Assembly: GCA_016745315.1 (NCBI GenBank)
Contig: CP066886.1
Location: forward strand, 4,278,501 to 4,342,500
DNA from: Arthrospira sp. PCC 9108
Lineage (GTDB): Bacteria; Cyanobacteriota; Cyanobacteriia; Cyanobacteriales; Microcoleaceae
Reading direction: 5' to 3'
Length of the DNA stretch: 64,000 bases
Under the pieces are notes generated by a model. It did no database searches and was not told the origin of the DNA. It worked only from the letters and a program-made list of their open reading frames with translations. Within the stretch, counting starts at the first letter, position 1. Each line of letters starts with the position of its first letter. Below are positions 17,016-25,664 of this stretch, piece after piece. Both the position numbers and the translations under genes were made by a program.

Positions 17016-17927
17016 ATGCATAGAATTATTATTGATGTCCCGGATGAACTTTCGGGACACCTGACACAAATCGGCGAGATTCAGCCCAACTATAAAACCC
17101 AGTCTAGGGATACTGATATCAATGCCGAACTCCATCAGTTTAAATTGTGGCGATCGCTGCCTTTATGGAAAAAAGCTGCCATAGTCAGCGGTTGGACAAA
17201 AGGGGTTTGGGAAATGTCTCTCATGGCGATTCAAAACCGCTATCCTCAAGCCAGTCCATTAGAAATTCGTCATCAATTCGCACTTCGCACCCTAGATGAT
17301 GAAACAGCTTTAAAAGTTATTGGGCAAAACCTAAATCAACCCGTTATGATTACTGACCCGATTTCTCAGGTACTTGTGGTGACGGCAATTCTCGACCAAC
17401 TTGGTATCCCTTACCTCATCGGTGGTTCCGTTGCCAGCAGCTTATTAGGAGAACCTCGCAGCACTCAAGATATTGATTTGGTGGCAGACTTAACCTTACC
17501 CAAGGTTCAACCATTAGTCGCGGCATTGCAACCTCGATTTGATGTGGACGAAGATACCGTAAAATCCGCAGTCCGCTATCAAAGTTCGTTTAATATTATC
17601 GACAATGAGTCGATTGTAAAATTTGACATTTTTATCTTAAAAAACAACCCATTTAGCCGATCTGAATTTGAACGTCGTCAAGTGCAAATTGTTCGCACTA
17701 ACCCTGAGCAAACCTTAGTTTTGCCGAGTCCTGAAGATATTATCTTACAAAAGTTACTGTGGTATAGAGATACCAATTTTAGCTCAGAAAAACAGTGGCG
17801 AGATATTTTAGGGGTGATGAAGTTACAAGGCGCTACCCTTGATTTTGAGTATCTGCAATATTCGGGAGAACAACTCAAGTTAGCAGAAACCCTAGACCGA
17901 GCTTTGGGCGAATCAGGATTATTGTAA
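17016..17927 (+). CDS. nucleotidyltransferase-fold protein with antitoxin-like N-terminus
   Basis: This is a 303-residue protein. Residues 1-17 resemble small antitoxins (IIIDVPDELSGHL). A helical module follows at about 40-100 (LWRSLPLWKKAAIVSGWTKG), common in cyanobacterial hypotheticals. From about 120 to 260 comes a nucleotidyltransferase core with IGGSVASSLLGEPRSTQDID, in which GGS and the D-x-D-type carboxylates (DIDLV) are visible, then a further VKFDIF strand. This is the AbiEii/MNT-like minimal nucleotidyltransferase layout. A TATAAT box lies at 16981-16986. It is followed by the cysteine desulfurase gene after 18 bp, so they may share a transcript. The three-part structure could be a natural fusion. 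The function is unknown. Confidence 0.6.
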   Translation: MHRIIIDVPDELSGHLTQIGEIQPNYKTQSRDTDINAELHQFKLWRSLPLWKKAAIVSGWTKGVWEMSLMAIQNRYPQASPLEIRHQFALRTLDDETALKVIGQNLNQPVMITDPISQVLVVTAILDQLGIPYLIGGSVASSLLGEPRSTQDIDLVADLTLPKVQPLVAALQPRFDVDEDTVKSAVRYQSSFNIIDNESIVKFDIFILKNNPFSRSEFERRQVQIVRTNPEQTLVLPSPEDIILQKLLWYRDTNFSSEKQWRDILGVMKLQGATLDFEYLQYSGEQLKLAETLDRALGESGLL

Positions 17928-17945
17928 CCAGTTGATGGATATCTG

Positions 17946-19112
17946 ATGACTGACTCTCCCCCTATCTATCTCGACTACCACGCCACCACGACCGTTGACC
18001 CCAGAGTGGCTGAGAAAATGCTGCATTACATGACGGTAGAATTTGGTAACGCCAGCAGTATCGACCATATTTATGGCGATCGCGCCCAAAAAGCAGTTTC
18101 TCAAGCGGCGCGACAAGTGGCGGAATTAGTCGGCGCTTCCCCAAGAGAAATCATCTTTACTTCTGGCGCTACTGAAAGCATTAATTTGGCTATTCAAGGT
18201 AGCATCATTAATCATAAATCCCCATATTTGCCGACAATGGCTGTCTCTCCGGTGGAACATCCAGCGGTTTTAGATACGGGTCAGGCTTTAGTTAAACAAG
18301 GGTTAATTGATATCACTTATTTGTCCGTTGATCAACAGGGTAAAATCGACTTGGCATCGGTGCATAAGGTTTGCCAGGATGGGGTTTCTCTGTTATGTAT
18401 GATGGCTGCTAATAACGAAATTGGGACGATTTATCCCATGGCAGAAATTGCTAAAATTGCCCAAGCTCACCAAGTCCCTTTTTTGTGCGATGGGTCCCAA
18501 GCTGTGGGCAAAATACCTATCAATTTTGAGGAATGGGGAATCACTTATTTGGCGATTTCTGGTCATAAACTCTACGGACCAAAAGGAGTCGGGGCGTTGG
18601 TGGCTAGAAAAGGTTATCCACTCAAGCCGATTCTGTTTGGCGGCGGACATCAAGGAGGAATTAGGTCTGGTACTCTCAACGTGCCGGGAATTGTGGGGTT
18701 GGGAGAAGCCTGTCGTCTGCGAGGTTTGGAAATGGCAGAAGATGAGGCAAAAATTGCTAATTTGCGCGATAAATTACAGGATTTACTACTTGACAAAATA
18801 CCGGGTTTGGTGATTAATGGAGATATTAATCATCGCTTATCGGGAAATCTGCATATTTCGATTCCAGATGTTCCTAATAGTGCGATTATAGCACGGGTGC
18901 GCGATCGCCTGGCAATTTCTACGGGGGCGGCTTGTTCCTCTGGAGTAGAAGCACCGTCCCATGTTTTGCGGGCGATCGCTTTATCCCCAAATGCCATGGA
19001 AGGTGCTTTGCGGATTGGTATCGGCAAATTTACCACTGAGTCGGAAATTGATCGCGCTGCGGAGATTTTAGGGGGTGCTATTGGTACTATCCGTGAGGTG
19101 ATGGAAGCCTAG
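17946..19112 (+). CDS. cysteine desulfurase (NifS/IscS/DndA family)
   Basis: This is a complete 388-residue class V aminotransferase-fold enzyme that takes sulfur from cysteine as a persulfide. Visible features are the N-terminal YLDYHATTTVDP, TSGATESINLAI, the PLP-stacking histidine in VEHPAV (about 105), the PLP lysine in SGHKLYGPKG (K208), GGHQGGIRSGTLN, and the catalytic cysteine in TGAACSSGVE (C330). It could feed Fe-S cluster or thio-tRNA synthesis, or act as the DndA-type sulfur donor for the PP-loop cassette at 1318. The window cannot decide between these. Its 3' 490 bp are duplicated at 5552. Confidence 0.9.
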   Translation: MTDSPPIYLDYHATTTVDPRVAEKMLHYMTVEFGNASSIDHIYGDRAQKAVSQAARQVAELVGASPREIIFTSGATESINLAIQGSIINHKSPYLPTMAVSPVEHPAVLDTGQALVKQGLIDITYLSVDQQGKIDLASVHKVCQDGVSLLCMMAANNEIGTIYPMAEIAKIAQAHQVPFLCDGSQAVGKIPINFEEWGITYLAISGHKLYGPKGVGALVARKGYPLKPILFGGGHQGGIRSGTLNVPGIVGLGEACRLRGLEMAEDEAKIANLRDKLQDLLLDKIPGLVINGDINHRLSGNLHISIPDVPNSAIIARVRDRLAISTGAACSSGVEAPSHVLRAIALSPNAMEGALRIGIGKFTTESEIDRAAEILGGAIGTIREVMEA

Positions 19113-19285
19113 GGCGATCGCCTAATTCCCTCAACTACGCCACACTCACCCAGGGGCTATTTTGCCTCAAATATCCTGTGCTCTTATCTACTAATAAATC
19201 ACGTCAACCATAAAAAAACCAGGTTAAAACCCTGATATATTTGGGGCTATAACCTAGTCAATTGCTAATAGTAATTAAAGGGTAA

Positions 19286-19810
19286 TTACTGCTCAATAAT
19301 TCCCGCATAATTATGATTATGATAACACCAAGCCAAAATAGTCCCAGCGGCGAACAGTTTTAAGGCTTCCAGACTTAGGTAGCTAAAGTGTAGTTGATTC
19401 ATCCCCTCTGGAGTCGATTCAACAGCGTTAAATAAATTCAGATTTACACCTAGGGCAGTCATTTGGGGGGTGAGGCTATAGGTGTACAACAAAGCGATCG
19501 CCAACAAGATAGAAGATAACACCGTCAGGGTACGAATCCGATGGCTGAACCCTTCAGGAAGAGTCATTCCTAAAACCATCATTCCCGTTAAAGCTAAGGC
19601 GGCGCAGAGGATTTCAATATGATTAAATGCCGTGAAAACTATTCCGCCTGTAGAGGCAAAACTAGGTTCTTGCATCATCCCAGATAGATACATCGCTGGC
19701 ATAATTACTACATCCAACAGTAGGCTACCACCAACCCACAATGCCATGGTCATCAGAACCAGAGTTAGCCAGCGGGAGGGATTGTATTGAACTTTAGGTA
19801 TAAATGTCAT
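19286..19810 (-). CDS. conserved cyanobacterial membrane protein (DUF4149-like)
   Basis: This is a 174-residue protein with four hydrophobic segments, at about 15-40, 55-85, 92-112 and 150-165. The first contains WLTLVLMTMALWVGGSLLL, and a later loop contains an NAVE motif. This layout resembles the small DUF4149 integral membrane family of cyanobacteria. No catalytic motif is visible. It is convergent with the cysteine desulfurase gene and divergent from queC, a probable single-gene unit. Confidence 0.55.
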   Translation of the reverse strand: MTFIPKVQYNPSRWLTLVLMTMALWVGGSLLLDVVIMPAMYLSGMMQEPSFASTGGIVFTAFNHIEILCAALALTGMMVLGMTLPEGFSHRIRTLTVLSSILLAIALLYTYSLTPQMTALGVNLNLFNAVESTPEGMNQLHFSYLSLEALKLFAAGTILAWCYHNHNYAGIIEQ

Positions 19811-20084
19811 GAATAATACCTCGTAACTTCTAATTTACTTATTGACCAGTGTAGCGAATTTTTGAGGAAGTAAATATGAAGTATTTTTGCGATTTTCCGT
19901 GGGCAGAGGATTGTTAAGAAGTTTGTCGTAATTTAACTAAATGCGATCGCCTTCTATCCCCTAGCAGATGGTGATTTGCTCCCCTCTTAGGGTGATAGCC
20001 CATAGATATGGGTAATTGTTATTAACTTTTGTTACAATTAATTCTATGATTAAGTAAGATGAAGTTGGGTAAAGGCGAGAAAAC

Positions 20085-20765
20085 GTGAAAGCAGTAATTC
20101 TACTCTCTGGTGGACTTGATTCTTCCACAGTGCTGTATCAGGCGAAAGCTGATGGCTATGAATGCTATGCACTGTCATTCAACTACCAGCAGCGACACCT
20201 ACGAGAATTGGAAGCGGCGGCTAAAATTGCACAGGCGGCGGGGGTAGCAGCTCATCAAACCGTAGAGTTTGACCTCAAGCGTTGGGGAGGGTCAGCCTTG
20301 ACTGATGATAACATCGATTTACCTTGCGATCGCACTTTGGCGGAAATGTCCGCAACCATCCCCATTACATACGTCCCCGCCAGAAATACCATTTTTCTGA
20401 GTTTTGCACTCGCCTACGGCGAAGCCATCGGAGCCGATCGCATTTATATTGGAGTCAATGCACTAGACTACTCAGGATATCCCGACTGTCGCCCTGATTA
20501 TATCGTCGCCATGCAGTCCGTGTTCCGTCTGGGAACCAAACAAGGACGCGAAGGTAATCCTATCACCATCAACACTCCCCTAATTGACCTCAAAAAAACA
20601 GATATCATCCAATTGGGGAACAGTTTAGGGGTTCCCTGGGAGCATACCTGGTCTTGCTATGGGGGAGAAGCTGAAGCCTGTGGGGTATGTGATGCTTGTC
20701 GTTTGCGTCTGGCTGCTTTCCAAGCCTTGGGGTTAACTGATCCCATTTCCTATGCTAAAAGATAA
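20085..20765 (+). CDS. queC: 7-cyano-7-deazaguanine synthase QueC
   Basis: This is a 226-residue ATP-dependent ligase that converts 7-carboxy-7-deazaguanine to preQ0 in queuosine synthesis. The PP-loop SGGLDSSTVLY is at residues 8-18. The substrate-binding region is YVPARNTIFLSFALAY. The zinc site is the C-terminal cysteine cluster CYGGEAEACGVCDACRLR. I use the GTG at 20085 because it gives the exact N-terminus MKAVILLSGG of the family. Length and motifs are those of an intact enzyme. Confidence 0.95.
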   Translation: MKAVILLSGGLDSSTVLYQAKADGYECYALSFNYQQRHLRELEAAAKIAQAAGVAAHQTVEFDLKRWGGSALTDDNIDLPCDRTLAEMSATIPITYVPARNTIFLSFALAYGEAIGADRIYIGVNALDYSGYPDCRPDYIVAMQSVFRLGTKQGREGNPITINTPLIDLKKTDIIQLGNSLGVPWEHTWSCYGGEAEACGVCDACRLRLAAFQALGLTDPISYAKR

Positions 20766-20843
20766 AATTTAACTAACCCTTTACTCCCCCCTCTCTTTTC
20801 CTAGCGCCAAACACTCCCTAACAGTTCCCTAAAAGTTAATTCT

Positions 20844-21968
20844 ATGGAAGACCAATTTTCACAATCTCCCAATTCTGATGCTTATGAAGCTCTGTGTCAA
20901 GAAGCCACTGTTCTGCATCAAAGAATTACCAATCTCAAACAACTTCTCGCAGAAACCGAACGGGAGAATCAGAAACTACGCACTCAATTGGAAGCCCAAG
21001 ATACTCTCAAAACCGAGAACCCAACCCCCCCAAAAACGCCCGTAATTGCACCAGATAGCTTGACTATGGCTCCCACTCCTCAACAGGTGTCGAGACCCAC
21101 TAATACTAATGGCAAAAATCCTCAAGCGCCCTTGAACGGTAATGGCTCCGTAAATGGTTACCAACCCGCCACCTCTACTAGGGCTAAAAGTTCATCAACA
21201 GCCACTCTGATTAAGCCACCAGAACCTCAAATTTCCCCCGATGATGATGACTACCTCAACCAAATTCCTGATGAGGTAGAAATGTCTCTGTTTGACCACC
21301 TGGAAGAATTAAGACAGCGCCTTTTTTACTCATTAATTTCTGTGGTGATTGGGATAGTTGTTTGCTTTATAGCAGTTAAACCAATTGTCCAAATTTTAAA
21401 GGTTCCCGCTCAAGGGGTAAAACTTTTACAATTGGCTCCGGGAGAGTATTTCTTTGTCTCCATTAAAGTCGCGGGATATAGCGGTTTACTGGTGGCGAGT
21501 CCGTTTATTATTTTTCAGATTATCCAGTTTGTTTTACCCGGACTTACCCTCCGGGAACGACGAATTTTGGGACCCGTTTTTCTGGGGTCAACTTTTCTGT
21601 TTTTAATCGGATTGGTTTTTGCTTATCTGGCTATTGTTCCGGCGGCTCTCACCTTCTTTATTAATTATGGTTCTGATGTGGTAGAACAGCTATGGTCAAT
21701 TGCTGAATACTTTGAGTTTGTCCTGAAATTGCTGTTGGTAACTGCGATCGCATTTCAAGTGCCAATTATTCAGATTGTTTTGGGGATATTGGGTATTGTA
21801 TCTTCTGGGAAAATGTTATCTATCTGGCGATATGTGTTGATGGGGGCGGCTATTCTGGGGGGATTTTTAACCCCCTCTACTGACCCCTTGACTCAAAGTC
21901 TGCTGGGAGGCGCTATTGTGTTTTTATACTTTGGCGGCGTGGGGGCGGTTAAACTTATGGGAAAATAA
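20844..21968 (+). CDS. tatC: Sec-independent translocase TatC, N-terminally extended
   Basis: This is a 374-residue protein. The last 230 residues are TatC, the receptor subunit of the twin-arginine translocase in thylakoid or plasma membrane. They open with MSLFDHLEELRQRLFYSLIS, include six hydrophobic segments, and contain the LRERRILGPVF and ISPF-like signatures. The first 140 residues are additional: a coiled coil (about 12-55), then a Pro/Thr/Asn-rich linker. Typical TatC is about 250 residues, so this extension is unusual. Its 3' end overlaps the convergent glycosidase gene by 45 bp. Confidence 0.9.
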   Translation: MEDQFSQSPNSDAYEALCQEATVLHQRITNLKQLLAETERENQKLRTQLEAQDTLKTENPTPPKTPVIAPDSLTMAPTPQQVSRPTNTNGKNPQAPLNGNGSVNGYQPATSTRAKSSSTATLIKPPEPQISPDDDDYLNQIPDEVEMSLFDHLEELRQRLFYSLISVVIGIVVCFIAVKPIVQILKVPAQGVKLLQLAPGEYFFVSIKVAGYSGLLVASPFIIFQIIQFVLPGLTLRERRILGPVFLGSTFLFLIGLVFAYLAIVPAALTFFINYGSDVVEQLWSIAEYFEFVLKLLLVTAIAFQVPIIQIVLGILGIVSSGKMLSIWRYVLMGAAILGGFLTPSTDPLTQSLLGGAIVFLYFGGVGAVKLMGK

Positions 21969-23117
21969 CTTTTTTAGGCGATTTTCTCGCTCCTCTGGGG
22001 AGTCTTCCGCCCAATTCCACAGGCTTTCATAGAAGAAAAAACAGACTCCCGCAAAATGGCGATCGCGTACATTTTTTACCTGTTCTTCCAAGATGTTAGT
22101 CGCTGTAGGACGATTTTTGAGACCGCTTAAAATCCCGATCGCCACCGGAATATGATTTTTCGCTAATTCGATTTCTGCTCGTTCTAGTTCCCTAATAAAA
22201 TGAGACATATCAGAACGATATATTTGCGGCACTAGCTCTTCTATCCAACCTTTTCTTTCCCAGGTAAACCAGTCCTGAAGATAAGCCGGAAGCGCAAAAT
22301 GTAGGGGGTTCGGAGACAACGAAATCAGACAATCTTCTTGAATTGCTTTCACCCCATAAAATACCTTCTCCATCAACTTATTAAGTTGGTCGGCTCGCCA
22401 TCTCACCCAATAGGTATCTAGGGGATTTTCTGGCGGTGATTGACCTTGATGCTGCTCCTTAAATAGTTTAACGGTAAAGGGGTCATAACCTAACTCAGCA
22501 GGTAAGCCAAAATGATCATCAAATTGAATGCCATCAATATCATAGTTCTTGACAATTTCAGTCACTAGATTTAAAATGAATTGTTGTACTTCGGGATGAA
22601 AGGGATTTAACCACACCCACTCAGGATTTCCTCCCGGTTTCGTGAAACTACCATCTTGGGTTTGTGTTAACCAGTTCGGGTGAAGTTTGGCTAATTCTGA
22701 ATCAATGGGAGCCATAAACCCAAACTCAAACCAAGGAATAACTTTTAATTCCCGTTTATGTCCTTCCCTCACCACCTCCGAGAGCATATCTCGTTTTTGT
22801 AATCCGGGGTGGGGGTCTCTGGAAATACCAAACACCTCCTCAGCTACACGGCTAGGATATAGGGTATAACCTCCCTGCCACACTGTGGGGTAAATAGTGT
22901 TAAAATTCAGGTTTCGCAGGCGGTCTAAAGCCTGAGTTAAGCCGGTTGTTGAAAATAAAATATTGCTGTCAACATTGGTTAGCCAAACTCCCCTAATTTC
23001 GGTGACAGACCTCGCTGGAATTGGAGAACTAGAGGAAATGGCGATCGCCACAAAAACACTAACAGCCACTACCAATAAAATCAACAGTTTCGGCAAGGTA
23101 TAGCGCGTTTTAGTCAT
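21924..23117 (-). CDS. GHL10-type (DUF187) glycoside hydrolase-like lipoprotein or secreted protein
   Basis: This is a 397-residue protein. A signal anchor or signal peptide covers residues 9-27 (KLLILLVVAVSVFVAIAIS). It is followed by a glycosyl hydrolase-like 10 TIM barrel: EIRGVWLTNVDSNILF, LNFNTIYPTVWQGGYTLYPS, LKVIPWFEFG, YDIDGIQFDDHFGLP and SLSPNPLHFALP. The acidic residues in WFEFG and QFDDHF are the likely catalytic or structural carboxylates. Family members act on cell-surface or peptidoglycan-type glycans outside the cytoplasm. The substrate is unknown. Confidence 0.8.
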   Translation of the reverse strand: MTKTRYTLPKLLILLVVAVSVFVAIAISSSSPIPARSVTEIRGVWLTNVDSNILFSTTGLTQALDRLRNLNFNTIYPTVWQGGYTLYPSRVAEEVFGISRDPHPGLQKRDMLSEVVREGHKRELKVIPWFEFGFMAPIDSELAKLHPNWLTQTQDGSFTKPGGNPEWVWLNPFHPEVQQFILNLVTEIVKNYDIDGIQFDDHFGLPAELGYDPFTVKLFKEQHQGQSPPENPLDTYWVRWRADQLNKLMEKVFYGVKAIQEDCLISLSPNPLHFALPAYLQDWFTWERKGWIEELVPQIYRSDMSHFIRELERAEIELAKNHIPVAIGILSGLKNRPTATNILEEQVKNVRDRHFAGVCFFFYESLWNWAEDSPEERENRLKKLFSHKFNRPHAAKV

Positions 23118-23293
23118 CTCTTCTCATTCCTACTTGTGTCTGTCGGTGAATGATTCTTAATTATCCACGATGATCGTAAATTATTAAGATTTCGGCTATC
23201 AATTGGCTGCTATGCTTTTGTGGTAGACTCTCTCAGAGAATATGCTATTCTGAAAAAAATGGCTCTAGCAGTATTGATCGTGAGGTAAGTTAG

Positions 23294-24865
23294 ATGAGTG
23301 CTTTTGGGTTTGGCACGATGGCAGAGGATATAAATATATCACCATTATCTGACCTTACCGATATTATTGATCACGAATCCATACGCTCAGAACCAGAAAC
23401 CGAGGAGATCGGACTCCTTGACAATGGGGATAATGGGGATAATGATACCCTTCCCGTGGATAATGGCGATAATGGCGATAATGGCGATAATGACACTCTT
23501 CCCGTGGACAATGGGGATAATGGCGATAATGGCGACAATGGCGACAATGGAGAGGAGGAGGAGGAAATCCCTTTTATCCCAGAACCCGCGCCACCCACTC
23601 CTGAACCCACACCTGCACCTTTTGAGCCCACACCTCCGCCTGTTGCTCAACCGACACCGCCGCCTCCGGTTCCCATTCCGACACCACCTCCGACACCCAC
23701 ACCCACACCAGCACCCACACCCACACCCACACCCACACCCACACCCACACCCACACCAGCACCCACACCCACACCTTCGGAACCGACTCCTACACCTTCG
23801 GAACCGACACCCACACCTTCGGAACCGACACCCACACCTACACCTTCGGAACCGACACCCACACCAACTCCCACGCCGACTCTACCCAGTGCAGATTATG
23901 TTTTTGAGGGTGGCGACGGTAATAGTTTAATCTTGGGAACAGAAGGAAATGATTTGCTCTATGGTGGGGGTGGTAACAATACCCTCTATGGTTTTACGGG
24001 GAATGACACTCTTATCGGAGGTGGGGGTAATGATCTCCTGTATGGGGGTCAAAATAACGATTTCTTAGATGGGGGAAATGGTAACAATACCCTCTATGGC
24101 GGTTTAAATGATGACACCCTATTAGGGGGAATTGGTCGCGATCTGCTATTTGGAGAAGCAGGTAATGATTTCTTAGATGGCGGCGACGGTAATGATACCC
24201 TCTATGGCGGCGAGGATAATGATACTTTATTGGGTGGCAATGGTAATGATCTTTTGTTTGGGAATCAGGGAGATGATAGCCTAGATGGGGGTCCGGGTGA
24301 TGATACTCTCTATGGGGGGAAAGGTGATGATACTCTGTTGGGTAGTCAGGGTAATGATATACTGCTAGGAAATATGGAAAATGATATCCTCTATGGCGGA
24401 GATGGGGATGATTGTTTATATGGTGGTCAGGGTAATGATACTCTCTATGGGGGTCGAGGTAGGGATTATTTAAGTGGCGATCGCGGTAATGATTTCCTGG
24501 TTGGTGTTGATACTAGCGCTGATTTTCCGGGACTGACAACTATTGACACCCTGGTTGGCGGAGAAGGTTTTGATACTTTTGTATTAGGCAATGAAAACGG
24601 ACCGTTTTACGATAACGGTAATGATGATATTAATGGTGTGGCTGACTATGCTTTGATTTTGAATTTTAACAGCACTACTGATGTCATCTTACTGAGTAAT
24701 GACGATTATTTATTCTCTACTGATATCCCCCAACCCCTCCCACAAGGAACTGCTATTTTCCGTCGGACTCCCGGCGAAAATGAGTTGATTGCTATTTTAG
24801 AAGGGGTGGTCGGTCTTCAATTTGATGGCACTAATCTTGATGATGGACCGATTAGGTTTATCTAG
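23294..24865 (+). CDS. RTX-type calcium-binding repeat protein with NGD and Pro-Thr linkers
   Basis: This is a 523-residue protein in four blocks. Residues 1-45 are an acidic N-terminus. Residues 45-95 are Asn-Gly-Asp tandem repeats interrupted by DTLPVD. A Pro/Thr/Glu-rich linker follows at about 97-195, made largely of PT dipeptides and SEPTPTP units. About 20 RTX nonapeptides (GGxGxDxLx type, for example GGNGNDLLFG) follow at about 205-405 and should bind calcium as a beta-roll. A C-terminal globular domain ends the protein. Such proteins leave through type I secretion and sit on the cell surface. No transporter gene is adjacent. The NGD and PT regions are tandem DNA repeats likely to vary in length. 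Confidence 0.85.
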   Translation: MSAFGFGTMAEDINISPLSDLTDIIDHESIRSEPETEEIGLLDNGDNGDNDTLPVDNGDNGDNGDNDTLPVDNGDNGDNGDNGDNGEEEEEIPFIPEPAPPTPEPTPAPFEPTPPPVAQPTPPPPVPIPTPPPTPTPTPAPTPTPTPTPTPTPTPAPTPTPSEPTPTPSEPTPTPSEPTPTPTPSEPTPTPTPTPTLPSADYVFEGGDGNSLILGTEGNDLLYGGGGNNTLYGFTGNDTLIGGGGNDLLYGGQNNDFLDGGNGNNTLYGGLNDDTLLGGIGRDLLFGEAGNDFLDGGDGNDTLYGGEDNDTLLGGNGNDLLFGNQGDDSLDGGPGDDTLYGGKGDDTLLGSQGNDILLGNMENDILYGGDGDDCLYGGQGNDTLYGGRGRDYLSGDRGNDFLVGVDTSADFPGLTTIDTLVGGEGFDTFVLGNENGPFYDNGNDDINGVADYALILNFNSTTDVILLSNDDYLFSTDIPQPLPQGTAIFRRTPGENELIAILEGVVGLQFDGTNLDDGPIRFI

Positions 24866-25249
24866 CACCACAAAAATGATTGGGTGTAGGGTGCGTCAGA
24901 CACCGAAAACTGAAATCCACACCGGATAATTGAGGGCTGACGCACCACAAAAATGATTGGGTGTAGGGTGCGTCAGACACCGAAAACTGAAATCCACACC
25001 GGATAATTGAGGTCTGACGCACCACAAAAATGATTGGGTGTAGGGTGCGTCAGACACCGAAAACTGAAATCCACACCGGATAATTGAGGGCTGACGCACC
25101 ACAAAAGGCGGCTGAAATCCACACCGGATAATTGAGGGCTGACGCACCACAAAAGGCTGCTGAAATCCACACCGGATAATTGAGGGCTGACGCACCACAA
25201 AAGGCGGCTGAAATCCACACCGGATAATTGATGGCTGACGCACCCTACA
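24865..25249. repeat. tandem repeat, 3 x 77 bp plus 3 x 48 bp
   Basis: Units start with GCACCACAAAA at 24865, 24942, 25019, 25096, 25144 and 25192. The spacing is 77, 77, 77, 48 and 48 bp, and the array closes at about 25240-25249 with GCACCCTAC. The long unit adds a 29-bp segment containing GGGTGTAGGGTGCGTCAGAC. The ends GTAGGGTGCGTCA and TGACGCACCCTAC are inverted repeats of each other. The same terminal sequences flank elements in the 45-50 kb array. Reading frames on the minus strand across it are by-products of the repeat. Confidence 0.85.
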
Positions 25250-25595
25250 GGTGAATGTATGCACATAATGGCGTTTTTGTCAAGAGGTACAAAAAAAGCG
25301 ATCGCTTATTACTCGAAAACTCGTGCATCGTGAATTTAATATTTTGCTGAGAGAATAATTTATCTGGCGATATAATCGTAGTTGTAGCCTTTATTTTTGC
25401 ATAATGACAGAGTAGCCCCTTGGTATCTATTTCTGAGATGATACCATAACCCCTATAATCTCGTCAACTTTTTGCGAGGGATTTTCAATAAAAATGTATT
25501 AATTCTTAACGTTCTTTGGAAATTCCAATCGATGGGGCTGTATAAATTAGTAAAGTTTATGTGATGGTGGGTTTTGGGGGGATGGATTGTTGATG
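25250..25595. other. intergenic, no supported feature
   Basis: This stretch lies between the tandem repeat and the ftsH terminator. It is AT-rich, with one GCGATCGC at about 25299. I see no gene, RNA or clear promoter in it. Confidence 0.4.
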
Positions 25596-25626
25596 AAAAA
25601 AAAGGCTATCCTGAAAGTGGATAGCC
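25596..25626 (-). terminator. rho-independent terminator of ftsH
   Basis: A perfect 8-bp inverted repeat (GGCTATCC at 25604-25611 and GGATAGCC at 25619-25626) has a 7-base loop. On the minus strand it is followed by eight T. It lies 39 bp after the ftsH stop codon in the direction of transcription. Confidence 0.85.
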
Positions 25627-25664
25627 TGTGAATTATGAAGGAAAAATGGGGTTAAAAATGAGGC

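Noticed and set aside
23574..23874. Antisense frames rich in Val-Trp or Gly-Val opposite the RTX linker
   Set aside because: They are reverse-strand readings of the CACCCA repeat in a gene with clear RTX motifs on the plus strand.
24865..25249. Possible CRISPR array
   Set aside because: Units are contiguous with no unique spacers and have two unit lengths, unlike CRISPR repeats.
24896..25266. Minus-strand frames of about 100-120 codons over the 77/48-bp repeat
   Set aside because: They are translations of a tandem repeat with no start signal and no sequence constraint beyond the DNA repeat.
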